This document shows positions 41,364 through 50,264 of a stretch of DNA of 64,000 bases, piece by piece. Source of the stretch: Streptomyces calvus (lineage in GTDB: Bacteria > Actinomycetota > Actinomycetes > Streptomycetales > Streptomycetaceae). Location: contig NZ_VCNP01000056.1 of the NCBI RefSeq assembly GCF_006782915.1, positions 992,001 through 1,056,000 of the forward strand, written 5' to 3'. A program made the translations under genes and the position numbers. The notes beneath the pieces were generated by a model. The model saw only the letters and a list, made by a program, of their open reading frames with translations. It ran no database searches and was not told the origin of the DNA. Position 1 is the first letter of the stretch. The number at the start of each line of letters is the position of its first letter.

Positions 41364-42737
41364 TCAGCCCCACGTCGCCGAGTACCGCCGCCGGTACGCC
41401 CTGCGGTCCTGCTCCGCCCGGATCCAGCGCGTCGCCACCAGGGCCACCAGACTGCCCGCGATCACCAGCAGACCGGGACCGACGTTGCGCGGATCGGCCA
41501 GCCGGGACAGCAGCGTCGACGGGTCCGGCAGGATCCCGCGCACCGGCGTCGACGACCCCGGTGAGGCCGCGTCCGGAGCGGCGTCCCGGGCCTGCGGCGG
41601 CGCCGGGGACGGCGGCGCCGCGGCACCGTCGTCGCCGGGCGCGACGATCAGCCGCACACCGAGCCGCGTCAGCGCCTCCGTCACCGGCTGGAAGTACGTC
41701 GTGCCTCCGCGGCGGCAGTCGCCGTTGCCGCCCGAGGTGACACCGAGCGCGATGCCCTCGGAGAACATCGGGCCGCCGCTGTCCCCGGGTTCGGCGCACA
41801 CGTCGGACTCGACGAGACCACTGACCGTGCCCTCCGGGTAGTTCACCGTCGCGTCGACCGCCGTCACCACGCCGTCGCGCAGCCCGCTGGTGCTGCCGCT
41901 GCGGAACACCCGCTGGCCGACCTTCGGATCCGCCACCCCCGTGATCCGCACCCCCTTGCCGCCGCCGACCGCCACCACACCGGCGCCCTCGCCGGCCCGG
42001 CCGTCCGCGTACGCGATCAGCGAGTAGTCGTCACCGGGGAAGCTGCCGCGGACCGTCGTGCCGACCTCCTGACGGGCCGCGGCGTCCGCGAACCACACCG
42101 AGCCCTCCGGCCCGCAGTGCCCGGCCGTCAGCACGAAGTCCCGCCGGCCGTCGGTCACGTTGAAACCCGCCGAGCAGCGGCCGGCCGCCGACAGGATGGT
42201 CCGCGCCCCGTTGATCCGGGTGGTGAAGGTGCCACCGGTGCGCTCCATGCGGACGAACGTCCCGATGCCGCGGGCGACTTCGGTCAGCTCGGACCAGTCC
42301 CGCGCGGACACCGTGCTGTCCCCGCGGACCACCACCTCGTTGCCGCGGTAGTCCAGCGCCCACGCCGTGCCCGGCACGCGCGGCGCCGAACGCAGCGTCC
42401 GCGTGGCCGACTTCAGGTCGTCCATGCTGTGGCGCACCCTCCTCGGCTCGGCCCCGGCCCGCCGCACCTCGGCCGCCGCCGCCTCGTCGGTGACCGCGAC
42501 CACCGTCGCCCCGTCCGCGCCGACCCAGCTGCCCGCCGTACGGGAGGTGCCGAGCCGGGACACGAGTCCGGCGGCCGGGCCGGCCGCCGGATCACCGGCG
42601 GTGGAGTACGGGACGGAGTGGGCCACCCGGGGCTCGTCGGCGACGGCGTGGGTGACCATCGTGGCCCCCACCAGGAGTCCTCCGACGGCCGCCAGACGTG
42701 TCACCCGCCGGACGAGACGTCGTCGTGCGTGCCTCAT
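41364..42737 (-). CDS. Membrane-anchored streptogrisin-like S1 protease
   Basis: A 457-aa protease from ATG 42737. A basic N-terminus and signal helix (about 1-40) precede a prodomain-like region and a chymotrypsin fold with His207 (TAGHC), an Asp236-Asp237 pair (DDYSLIAYAD) and Ser320 (GDSGGP). After the protease domain comes a Pro/Ala/Asp linker (about 372-410). A C-terminal membrane helix (about 425-445, GPGLLVIAGSLVALVATRW) ends in a basic tail. The protein should therefore be held at the outer membrane face by its C-terminus, unlike the soluble relative at 21885. Active-site residues are complete. Confidence 0.92.
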   Translation of the reverse strand: MRHARRRLVRRVTRLAAVGGLLVGATMVTHAVADEPRVAHSVPYSTAGDPAAGPAAGLVSRLGTSRTAGSWVGADGATVVAVTDEAAAAEVRRAGAEPRRVRHSMDDLKSATRTLRSAPRVPGTAWALDYRGNEVVVRGDSTVSARDWSELTEVARGIGTFVRMERTGGTFTTRINGARTILSAAGRCSAGFNVTDGRRDFVLTAGHCGPEGSVWFADAAARQEVGTTVRGSFPGDDYSLIAYADGRAGEGAGVVAVGGGKGVRITGVADPKVGQRVFRSGSTSGLRDGVVTAVDATVNYPEGTVSGLVESDVCAEPGDSGGPMFSEGIALGVTSGGNGDCRRGGTTYFQPVTEALTRLGVRLIVAPGDDGAAAPPSPAPPQARDAAPDAASPGSSTPVRGILPDPSTLLSRLADPRNVGPGLLVIAGSLVALVATRWIRAEQDRRAYRRRYSATWG

Positions 42738-42908
42738 GCATGGCTCCCGAACCTCGGCAGCGCGGTGCGCGCACCGCGGGGGCCTCCCCTGACCCGAGCG
42801 CCCTTCCCCCATACGGCCGCGCAACCCGGGGCGTTCACCTCCGCCGCGATACCGCGGCGCCCGTCGTGCCCATGTCCGCGACCGCGGCGGCCGCCCTATC
42901 GTGTCGCC

Positions 42909-44090
42909 ATGACGAGGATCCCGCACGAGACGTCCGGTGAACCGAACCCGCTGCACGCCCTCACCCCGGAACTCCTGCGCCGCCGCACCAGCATGAAGTG
43001 GCGCACCTATCCGGAGGACGTACTGCCGGTGTGGGTGGCGGAGATGGACGTGCCGCTCGCCGAACCGGTCGTCCGCGCCGTCACCGGGGCGATGGAACGC
43101 GGCGACACCGGTTATCCCGTCGGCAGCGCGTACGCCGAGGCGCTGGCCGCCTTCGCACGGCAGCGGTGGGACTGGGACGGGCTCGCCGTGGAGCGCACCG
43201 CGATCGTGCCCGACGTCATGCTCGGCGTGGTCGAGATGCTGAAACTGGTCACCGGCCCCGGCGACCCGGTCGTGGTCAACTCTCCCGTGTACCCGCCCTT
43301 CTACGCCTTCGTCCGGCACCTGGACCGCCGGGTGGTCGAGGCCCCGCTCGGCGCGGACGGCCGGATCGACCCGGAGGTGCTGAAGGACACCTTCCGGCGG
43401 GTGACGGCCGGCCGGGAACGGGCCGCCTACCTGCTGTGCAGCCCGCACAACCCCACCGGCACCGTGCACACCGCCGACGAACTGTCCGCCGTCGCCGCAC
43501 TCGCCGAACGGTACGGCGTCCGCGTCGTCGCCGACGAGATCCACGCACCGCTGGTCCTCGCCGGCGCGCGGTTCGTGCCGTACCTGAGCGTGCCGGGCGG
43601 CGAGCGCGGCCTGTCGCTGATGTCGGCGTCGAAGGCGTGGAACCTGGCCGGACTCAAGGCGGCCCTCGCCGTCGCCGGGCCGGAGGCGGCCGCGGACCTG
43701 GCGCGGATGCCCGAGGAGGTCGGGCACGGCCCGAGCCACGTCGGCGTCCTCGCCCACACCGCCGCGCTGCGGGAGGGCACCGCATGGCTGGACGCCCTGC
43801 TCGCCGGCCTCGACGCCAACCGCCGGCTGCTCACCGGGCTCCTCGCCGAACACCTGCCGGCGATCCGCTACCGCCCGGGGGAGGCCACCTACCTCGCCTG
43901 GCTCGACTGCCGGGGCCTGGACCTCGGCGACGACCCGGCCGAGGTCTTCCTGCGGCACGGCCGCGTGGCCCTCAACTCGGGGCTGCCGTTCGGCACGGGC
44001 GGCGCCGGTCACGCCCGGCTCAACCTCGCCACCACGCCCGGACTGCTCACCGAGGCGGTGCGGCGGATGGCGGTGGCCCTCCGGCGGTAA
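42909..44090 (+). CDS. MalY/PatB-type PLP-dependent cystathionine beta-lyase
   Basis: A 393-aa fold-type I pyridoxal-phosphate enzyme. The cofactor lysine is Lys242 in SASKAWN, with CSPHNPTG and VVADEIHAPL upstream and an Arg in ARLNLATT for the substrate carboxylate. The pattern RRTSMKWRTYPEDVLPVWVAEMD at the N-terminus is typical of the MalY/PatB group, which has C-S beta-lyase activity and sometimes a regulatory role. It is expected to cleave cystathionine or related cysteine conjugates. A methyltransferase gene follows after 42 bases and may be co-transcribed. Confidence 0.92.
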   Translation: MTRIPHETSGEPNPLHALTPELLRRRTSMKWRTYPEDVLPVWVAEMDVPLAEPVVRAVTGAMERGDTGYPVGSAYAEALAAFARQRWDWDGLAVERTAIVPDVMLGVVEMLKLVTGPGDPVVVNSPVYPPFYAFVRHLDRRVVEAPLGADGRIDPEVLKDTFRRVTAGRERAAYLLCSPHNPTGTVHTADELSAVAALAERYGVRVVADEIHAPLVLAGARFVPYLSVPGGERGLSLMSASKAWNLAGLKAALAVAGPEAAADLARMPEEVGHGPSHVGVLAHTAALREGTAWLDALLAGLDANRRLLTGLLAEHLPAIRYRPGEATYLAWLDCRGLDLGDDPAEVFLRHGRVALNSGLPFGTGGAGHARLNLATTPGLLTEAVRRMAVALRR

Positions 44091-44132
44091 AGGGGGCGCG
44101 GGCAACGGCTCCGGCCGCATACCGTCCACGGC

Positions 44133-44864
44133 ATGGCTGACGAGTGTTTCGCACATCCACGGCTGGCGGCGGTCTACGACCCCCTCGACCCCGACCGGAG
44201 CGACCTCGACGCGTATCTGCGCATGGCCGAGGAGTTCGGGGCCCGGCGGGTGCTCGACATCGGCTGCGGAACCGGGGTGTTCGCCCTGCTCCTGGCCGGT
44301 CGTGGCGTCGAGGTGGTCGGTGTCGACCCCGCCCGGGCCTCCCTCGACGTGGCCCGCGCCAAACCGGGCGGCGAGCGGGTGCGCTGGATCGAGGGCGACG
44401 CGACGGCGCTGCCGCCGCTGCGCATGGATCTGGCGACCATGACGGCGAACGTCGCCCAGGCCGTCGTCGCCCCCGACGCCTGGCACGGCACCCTGCGCGG
44501 AGCCCACGCGGCCCTGCGGCCCGGGGGCCGCCTGGTCTTCGAGACCCGCGACCCGGCCCGGCGCGCCTGGGAGCGGTGGACCCGGGAGGACTCGTACGGC
44601 AGGACGGACGTGCCCGGCATCGGCACGGTCGAGCACTGGCACCAGGTGACCGACGTGGACGGCCCGTTGGTGACGTTCCGTACCACCTACGTGTTCGCGG
44701 CGGACGGGGCGGTGCTGACGTCGGACTCGACGCTGCGCTTCCGCGGGCGCGAGGAGGCCGAGGCGGACCTCGCCGCGCACGGCTTCACGGTGGACGAGGT
44801 ACGGGACGCCCCCGACCGCCCGGGCCGGGAGTTCGTCTTCGTGGCGCGCCGTCCGGACGCCTAG
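44133..44864 (+). CDS. Class I SAM-dependent methyltransferase
   Basis: A 243-aa Rossmann methyltransferase of the Methyltransf_11/25 type. Motif I is VLDIGCGTGVFAL and the acidic end of strand 2 is VVGVD. After about residue 160 it carries a beta-rich half (WHQVTDVDGPLVTFRTTYVF). No substrate signature can be read. It follows the PLP-dependent lyase by 42 bases on the same strand. The sequence after its stop (44865-44975) is unusually low in GC for this window but holds no gene. Confidence 0.9.
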   Translation: MADECFAHPRLAAVYDPLDPDRSDLDAYLRMAEEFGARRVLDIGCGTGVFALLLAGRGVEVVGVDPARASLDVARAKPGGERVRWIEGDATALPPLRMDLATMTANVAQAVVAPDAWHGTLRGAHAALRPGGRLVFETRDPARRAWERWTREDSYGRTDVPGIGTVEHWHQVTDVDGPLVTFRTTYVFAADGAVLTSDSTLRFRGREEAEADLAAHGFTVDEVRDAPDRPGREFVFVARRPDA

Positions 44865-44975
44865 GACCTGTCCGGGCAATCACTGGTCCCATTGCGGTGG
44901 TTGTGGTGGAAGGGCCCGGAGCTGTCCGTCGGACGACGCGTGCGAATTGCCGACCCGGGTCACTAGGCTTCTCGC

Positions 44976-45356
44976 ATGGACGAGGAGTTGTCGGACCGGC
45001 TCGGAGCCGGGAAGTACCTGCTGGTCACCAGCTACCGCAGGAACGGTACGCCTGTTGCCACGCCGGTGTGGGTGGTGCGGGACGGTGACGCGCTCGGGGT
45101 GTGGACCGCCGCCGACTCGTGGAAGGTGAAGCGGATCCGCGCCCGTGGTGACGTCCTCGTCGGCCCGTGCGACGTACGCGGCAAGCCGACCGGTGACCAG
45201 GTGCCGGCCACCGCGGAGATCTGCGACCCGGCCACCAGCGCCCGCTACCGGGCGCTGATCGCCCGCAAGTACGGCCTGGTGGGCCGGCTGACCCTCCTGG
45301 GCAGCCGGCTCCGCCGGGGCGCGAACGGCACGGTCGGTATCCGCGTCACCCTCTGA
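44976..45356 (+). CDS. PPOX-class F420/FMN-dependent oxidoreductase-like protein
   Basis: A 126-aa split-barrel flavin/deazaflavin-binding protein of the PPOX (pyridoxamine 5'-phosphate oxidase-like) class. The start KYLLVTSYRRNGTPVATPVW and the segment WKVKRIRARGDVLVGPCDVRG are characteristic, with basic residues that contact the cofactor phosphate. In Actinobacteria such small proteins commonly use coenzyme F420. The substrate is unknown. It ends 31 bases before the end of the convergent DUF35 gene, with a hairpin between. Confidence 0.9.
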   Translation: MDEELSDRLGAGKYLLVTSYRRNGTPVATPVWVVRDGDALGVWTAADSWKVKRIRARGDVLVGPCDVRGKPTGDQVPATAEICDPATSARYRALIARKYGLVGRLTLLGSRLRRGANGTVGIRVTL

Positions 45357-45359
45357 GAC

Positions 45360-45380
45360 GCCGGACGCGCCGCGTCCGGC
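45360..45380. terminator. Bidirectional hairpin between convergent genes
   Basis: GCCGGACGC (45360-45368) pairs with GCGTCCGGC (45372-45380) across a 3-base loop, between the PPOX and DUF35 genes. Confidence 0.65.
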
Positions 45381-45386
45381 GGTCCG

Positions 45387-45803
45387 TCAGGTCCAGGCCC
45401 GGTACGGCTCGTCCAGGAGCTGGAAGACCGGCTCGCCCCGCACCGGGTCCTTCGCCGTGGACAGCCGCACCCGGTCGCCGCTGTGGATGCCGATCGGCGG
45501 CCCCATCACCCGGCCGCGCACCACGAACCCCTCGGCCATCTCGATGAGGGAGACGTTGCGGGCCGCCGGGGTGTTGCGGTGCAGCACCGTGGAGTGGCGC
45601 ACCGTGCCGACGCCCTCGCTGCGCTCCGTGCGCAGGTCGCTGCCCTGGCAGACCGGGCACAGCAGCCGGTGGTACATGGCGGTGCCGCACCAGGTGCAGC
45701 GCTGGAAGACCATGGCCTCCGCGTGGTCCGCCGCCCGGGGCGCGAGGATGCCCGTCGCGGAGCCGGCTGCCTGCTGAGCGACGCTTCCTGAGTGGTGGTA
45801 CAC
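45387..45803 (-). CDS. DUF35 zinc-ribbon/OB-fold acyl-CoA-associated protein
   Basis: A 138-aa protein from GTG 45803, chosen because GGGAG lies upstream; a start at 45908 would run through the operator region. The N-terminal helix leads to a rubredoxin-like zinc ribbon, CTWCGTAMYHRLLCPVC, and a C-terminal OB fold (VVRGRVMGPPIGIHSGDRVR). DUF35 proteins usually accompany thiolase-like or acyl-CoA enzymes as scaffolds, but none is adjacent. The promoter region holds two copies of the GGCACTCAGTGCC-type motif also found on the other side of the TetR gene, so this gene probably belongs to that regulon. Confidence 0.88.
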   Translation of the reverse strand: MYHHSGSVAQQAAGSATGILAPRAADHAEAMVFQRCTWCGTAMYHRLLCPVCQGSDLRTERSEGVGTVRHSTVLHRNTPAARNVSLIEMAEGFVVRGRVMGPPIGIHSGDRVRLSTAKDPVRGEPVFQLLDEPYRAWT

Positions 45804-45900
45804 GCTGGTCAACTCCCTGCACTCGGCCGGAATCCGGCGTGCGCGGTCACCCCGGCACGCGTGTGCCCGGTGTCCCGTGCCACCGTGCACGGCCCCAGAG

Positions 45901-45938
45901 TATGGCACTCAGTGCCATAGGTAAAGGCACTCGGTACC
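45901..45938. promoter_or_regulatory. TetR-type operator pair upstream of DUF35 gene
   Basis: TATGGCACTCAGTGCCATA (45901-45919) is a perfect 19-bp palindrome around a central C. An imperfect copy, GGCACTCGGTACC, lies at 45926-45938. Both are between the TetR stop and the DUF35 start. Confidence 0.85.
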
Positions 45939-45967
45939 CTCGATTGCGGGGGAGTGGACGTAGCGGG

Positions 45968-46690
45968 TCAGTCGCGCCCGAGCGCGGCCTCCAGCTCCTG
46001 CACCACCCGCCACAGCGGTGCCCCGCGCCGGGACACGACCACCACCACGTCCTCGGGGTCCTCGCCGGCCGGCGGCACCGGGACGTCCCCGAACGCGGCC
46101 TGCACATGCCCCAGCGCGTGGTCCACCGCGGCCTCCGCGTCACCCGTTGCGTCCGAACGCAGCCAGGAGCGCAGCGCGTTGTTGTGCGCGGCGACCACGG
46201 CCGCGGCGACCACGTCGGCCCGCAGGGTGCTGTCGCGCAGACCGGCGAAGCGGGTCCGCAGGTACCCGGCGAGCGCCCGTTCGTAGCGCCACACCACCGA
46301 CAGCTCGTACGCCCGCAGTCCCGGGACCTGCTTGGTGAGGCGGTAACGCTGCACGGAGAACGCCGGGTTCTCGGCGTACATCCGCACCACCAGCCGGGCC
46401 GCGTCGCAGACCGTGCGCACCGGGTCGTCGCCGTCGCCGCTCGCGGACAGGAAGTCCGTCATGTCGGCGAGGCACCGCTCGTGGTCGGGGAAGACCACGT
46501 CCTCCTTGGACGGGAAGTAGCGGAAGAACGAGCGCCGTCCGACACCGGCGAGCGCCACGATGTCGTCGACGGTGGTCTGTTCGTAGCCCCGTTCCAGGAA
46601 CAGCCGGAACGCCGCCGCGACCAGGGCGTCCCGTATCGGCGGCTTCACGGCCCGGTCACCGCGGCCGTGCGCCGTACTGCTGGAGCTCAT
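45968..46690 (-). CDS. TetR family transcriptional regulator
   Basis: A 240-aa regulator with an N-terminal helix-turn-helix (about 20-65, TTVDDIVALAGVGRRSFFRY then FPSKEDVV). A helical ligand domain follows, with a region at about 105-135 rich in aromatic residues (YAENPAFSVQRYRLTKQVPG). It sits between two operator pairs of one motif: one before the DUF35 gene and one between this gene and the ATP-grasp gene. It therefore probably represses itself and both neighbours. The ligand is unknown; a CoA thioester would fit the DUF35 context, but that is a guess. Confidence 0.93.
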   Translation of the reverse strand: MSSSSTAHGRGDRAVKPPIRDALVAAAFRLFLERGYEQTTVDDIVALAGVGRRSFFRYFPSKEDVVFPDHERCLADMTDFLSASGDGDDPVRTVCDAARLVVRMYAENPAFSVQRYRLTKQVPGLRAYELSVVWRYERALAGYLRTRFAGLRDSTLRADVVAAAVVAAHNNALRSWLRSDATGDAEAAVDHALGHVQAAFGDVPVPPAGEDPEDVVVVVSRRGAPLWRVVQELEAALGRD

Positions 46691-46720
46691 GGACGGAACC
46701 TAACACCGGCAGCTTCCGGG

Positions 46721-46757
46721 TGGCACTGGGTGCACTCCCGGCGCGGCACTCAGTACC
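46721..46757. promoter_or_regulatory. TetR-type operator pair between tetR and ATP-grasp gene
   Basis: TGGCACTGGGTGCA (46721-46734) and GGCACTCAGTACC (46745-46757) match the palindrome at 45901. A -10-like TATGAT lies at 46785-46790, before the ATP-grasp gene. Confidence 0.8.
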
Positions 46758-46818
46758 GCCGCTCGCGTTCGCGCAGGTCGTTCCTATGATCGAGCCACGA
46801 TCGCCCCGAGGAGCCCGT

Positions 46819-47664
46819 ATGCCGCCCGCCCGTCCCCGTGTCCTGTACGTCACCGACCTGGCCTACCCCGCCCGCGGCCGCCGCTACGGCGACGAGGACG
46901 TCTTCCTGACCTCCCGGCTGCGCGAGCACGTCGACCTGGCCCTGTGCCACCCGCGGGACGCCGCCGCCCTGATGGACGGCTTCGACGCCGTCGTGGTCCG
47001 CAACAGCGGCCCCGTACTGGCGTACCAGGACGCCCACGACGCCTTCCGTGAGCGCGCGGCGGCGGCCGGCACACCGGTCTACAACCCGCTCACCGGCCGC
47101 GGCGACATGGCGGGCAAGGGCTATCTGCTCGACCTGAGCGCCGCAGGCCGACCGGTGATCCCCACCGTCGACCGGCCGGAGGACCTGCACCGGCTGCCCC
47201 CAACGGAGCGGTACGTGGTCAAACCGCGGCTCGGCGCCGACTCGATCGGGCTGCGCGTCGTCCCCGCGGACGAGGTGCGCGCGCTCGTGGACGGCGACGT
47301 CCTGGTCCAGCCGTACATCGACTTCGCCTACGAGGTCTCCTTCTACTTCGTCGACCACGACTTCCAGTACGCCCTGTACGCCCCGCACCCGGACCGGCGC
47401 TGGCAGCTCGAGCCGTACGAACCCACCCGTGCCGACCTCGACTTCGCCCGGGGCTTCACCGGCTGGAACACCCTCGACCACGGCATCCAGCGCGTCGACG
47501 CCTGCCGTGTGCCGGACGGCGAGCTGCTCCTGGTGGAGCTGGAGGACCTCAACCCGTACCTGTCCCTGGACGCCCTCGACGACACGGCCCGGGAGGCGTT
47601 CGTGTCCGCCATGGCCGCCTCCCTGCGCCGCTTCCTGCACGCCACCGGCGTGACCGGCGGCTGA
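46819..47664 (+). CDS. ATP-grasp fold ligase-like protein
   Basis: A 281-aa protein from ATG 46819 with CGAGGAG upstream. It begins with a Rossmann-like pre-ATP-grasp domain (VLYVTDLAYPARGRRYGDED) and continues into an ATP-grasp domain: YNPLTGRGDMAGKGYLLDL, VVKPRLGADSIGLRVV (Lys/Gly-rich ATP loop) and VELEDLNPYLSLD with acidic metal ligands and Asn. It resembles glutathione synthetase/RimK-type ligases in outline, so ATP-dependent formation of a peptide-like bond is likely. The substrate is unknown. It is divergent from the TetR gene across the shared operators. Confidence 0.85.
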   Translation: MPPARPRVLYVTDLAYPARGRRYGDEDVFLTSRLREHVDLALCHPRDAAALMDGFDAVVVRNSGPVLAYQDAHDAFRERAAAAGTPVYNPLTGRGDMAGKGYLLDLSAAGRPVIPTVDRPEDLHRLPPTERYVVKPRLGADSIGLRVVPADEVRALVDGDVLVQPYIDFAYEVSFYFVDHDFQYALYAPHPDRRWQLEPYEPTRADLDFARGFTGWNTLDHGIQRVDACRVPDGELLLVELEDLNPYLSLDALDDTAREAFVSAMAASLRRFLHATGVTGG

Positions 47665-47709
47665 ACCCGCCGGACCCGCGCCGGCCGAGGACGAACGCCG
47701 CGGCGCCCG

Positions 47710-50124
47710 CTACCGCGGTCGGGGCACGCGGATGTCGAGGACGCAGACGTCGTCGCGGCGCTCGCCCTCCAGCATCGCGTCGAGCAGTGTGCCGAGGGCA
47801 CCCGGCTCGTCCTCCGGGTGGGCCGCCACGGCCGCGGCGAGACGGTCGAGGCCCACGTCGATGTTCTCCGGGGGCCGCTCCACCAGGCCGTCCGTGTACA
47901 GCAGCACCCGGTCGCCGGGTTCGAGCAGGCACTCGGCCTCCTCGAAGTGCGGCGTGGTGGTCGCGCCGAGCAGCACACCGCTGGGCCGGCGCAGATAGGT
48001 CACCTCACCGCCGCGCAGCAGCAGGGGCGGGGTGTGGCCCGCCTGCGCCCACAGCAGGCGCCGTTCGGCCGCCCGGTAGCGGGCCAGGACCATCGTGGCG
48101 GTGCCGTGGCTGTCCCGGGAGTGCAGCAGCAGGGTGTTGAGCCGTGCGAGCGCACCGGTCAGCGAGGACCCGGTGATGACCATGCCCTTGGCGGTGAACC
48201 GCAGCTGGGCCATGGTCGCGACGGCGTCCACCCCGTGTCCGGCGACGTCGCCGACGACGAACAGGGCGTCGCCGTCGGGCAGTTCGATGGCGCTGAACCA
48301 GTCGCCGCCGACGTGGATGCCCGCCTGCGCGGGCAGGTAGGCGACCTCGACGCGCAGCCCGGCGAGGCTGACCTCCCGCTCGGGCAGCGGCAGCAGGGCG
48401 TTCTGCAGCCGGGCGACCAGGGTCCGCTCGGACTGGAGCACGTCGTGCTGGGTGAGGATCGCGCGCTCGCTCTCCACCAGGGCCAGCTCGGCGCGCCGCC
48501 GCGCGGTCAGGTCCTGCACGAAGCCGTGCACCTCGACGGGTGTGCCGTGGCGGTCGGCCACCGGCTCGGCGACCAGACGCAGGTGCCGCACCCCGCGGGT
48601 GTCACGGACGCGGAACGGGACGTCGAAGGAGCTGCCCGCCCGGACCAGGTCCGTGACGGCGCGCCGCAGCGCGGGCCGGTCGTCGGGGATCGCGAGCCGG
48701 GCGAGGGCGGAGAGCGGGACGGGCCCCCGCGCCGGGTCCCGGCCGAGGATCGTGAAGACCTGCGACGACCAGGACGCCTCGCGCGTGGCCAGGTTCCAGT
48801 TGGCCCAGCCCAGGTTCCCGAGCCGTTGCAGGTCGGCGAGCCGCTGCTCCTGCCGGTCGGAGGAGGCGTGCCGGACCCAGGTGACGACCAGCGCGTCCGC
48901 GAGCGGGGTCACCCGCACGGAGTAGGTGGACAGCTCCGCGACACCGTCCACCACCTCCTGGTGGGCGAACGGCTCACCCTCGTACGTCTCCCCGGTGGCC
49001 AGCGCGTCCAGGCAGCCCCGGCCCAGCGGAGCGTCCGCCAGGTCGGGCCAGAACTCCCGCAGCCGGCGCCCGGTGAGATCGTCCCCGGTGCCGACCAGGA
49101 CGTCGCCGGCCTGCGCGGTGGCGGCGTCGATCCGGAAGTCCTCGCTCTCACCGGAGGGGCCGCGCACCGGGGTCAGCAGCATCGCCGCGACCGGCAGCGC
49201 CGCGAACAGGGCCCGTACCGCGTCCGGGAGCGCCTCGGCCGGCCGTTCCGGCGGGGTGGTGAACGTGCGCAGCCGGCCGGCGCACAGCCGTATCACCCCG
49301 TGCAGATGGACACGGTCGCGCGGGGTGAACGGGCCGGGACGCCCGCGCAGCACACCGACGCAGACCTCGGGCCCGTCGCCGGTGGGCAGCGGCAGCCAGG
49401 CGCGGGAGCGCCACCGGTCGGGCGGGTCGCCGATCAGCTCGTACCGTGCGCTGTCCCGGGCGAAGTCCTCCAGCCAGCGTGGTTCGCCGGCCGCCAGGGC
49501 GTCCACCACGGCGACACGGCTGACGGGTGGGATCTGCCGCCACTGGGTGGCCACGCGTTCGTCGACGCCGGCGTGCCCGATCAGTTCCAGGCCGCCGCTG
49601 GGCCGGCGGACGTAGATCATGACCGAGTCCGCGCCGAGGTCCTGCCCGAGGTGGTCCAGCAGGCACCGGGCGAGTGCCTGGGAGGTGTCGGCGTGCACGA
49701 GGGCCCGGCCCAGGCGGGCCAGGGCGTCGGCGACGTCGTCGGGGGCGTCGCCGGTGTCGGAGGGCGTCCGAGCGGTGTCGGACCCGGCGAGCACGGTGGT
49801 GGCGTCCGCGGAGTCCCGGTCGGGGTGCGCCGGGGGCCGGCCGGTGCCGGAGCGGGCGGGCGCCGCCTCGCCCAGGGTGATCCAGCACTCCTCCATCAGG
49901 GTGCGGCGGGCCGCCTTGGCCCGCTGGAGCAGCGTCTCGCCCGCGGCGTCCGCGGAGCAGCCGGTCAGTGCCATCACGACGCCCTTGGCGCGCTCCACGA
50001 CGGCCGAGGTCGCGGCCTGCTCACGCAGCCGGTCCATCTCGGCGCGCTGCTGGGCGACGACCCTGGCCAGTTCCACCAGGTCGGGCGTGGTGCCGGACTC
50101 CACCGGGACGACGGGCTCGCTCAT
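47710..50124 (-). CDS. ANTAR-GAF-PAS-PAS-SpoIIE phosphatase
   Basis: An 804-aa protein from ATG 50124. Residues about 20-80 are an ANTAR-like three-helix segment (VVERAKGVVMALTGCSADAA), a domain type that can bind RNA hairpins and prevent termination. A GAF domain (about 115-265), two PAS-like domains (about 275-395 and 405-520) and a SpoIIE phosphatase domain (about 560-800; GGDWFSAIEL, GDVAGHG, DDVCVLDI) follow. Coupling a phosphatase to an RNA-binding-type module is uncommon. The region between its start and the gene at 50265 has no hairpin that I can call an ANTAR target. Confidence 0.88.
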   Translation of the reverse strand: MSEPVVPVESGTTPDLVELARVVAQQRAEMDRLREQAATSAVVERAKGVVMALTGCSADAAGETLLQRAKAARRTLMEECWITLGEAAPARSGTGRPPAHPDRDSADATTVLAGSDTARTPSDTGDAPDDVADALARLGRALVHADTSQALARCLLDHLGQDLGADSVMIYVRRPSGGLELIGHAGVDERVATQWRQIPPVSRVAVVDALAAGEPRWLEDFARDSARYELIGDPPDRWRSRAWLPLPTGDGPEVCVGVLRGRPGPFTPRDRVHLHGVIRLCAGRLRTFTTPPERPAEALPDAVRALFAALPVAAMLLTPVRGPSGESEDFRIDAATAQAGDVLVGTGDDLTGRRLREFWPDLADAPLGRGCLDALATGETYEGEPFAHQEVVDGVAELSTYSVRVTPLADALVVTWVRHASSDRQEQRLADLQRLGNLGWANWNLATREASWSSQVFTILGRDPARGPVPLSALARLAIPDDRPALRRAVTDLVRAGSSFDVPFRVRDTRGVRHLRLVAEPVADRHGTPVEVHGFVQDLTARRRAELALVESERAILTQHDVLQSERTLVARLQNALLPLPEREVSLAGLRVEVAYLPAQAGIHVGGDWFSAIELPDGDALFVVGDVAGHGVDAVATMAQLRFTAKGMVITGSSLTGALARLNTLLLHSRDSHGTATMVLARYRAAERRLLWAQAGHTPPLLLRGGEVTYLRRPSGVLLGATTTPHFEEAECLLEPGDRVLLYTDGLVERPPENIDVGLDRLAAAVAAHPEDEPGALGTLLDAMLEGERRDDVCVLDIRVPRPR

Positions 50125-50264
50125 CACGCGTTGAGCATCGCACACGAGTCCCGGTTCGTTGACCGGCTCGTTCCCGCGCAGTGCGCCCGACACCGCGCGG
50201 CGGCGGGCCGCTCCCGGACCGCACGGCCCCCGCACGGCCCCCGCGCGGCCCCGCGACGGTGCGG

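Noticed and set aside
42117..42908. N-terminal extension of the MalY-like gene through the protease gene
   Set aside because: It is antisense to the protease catalytic domain; the PLP enzyme starts normally at 42909.
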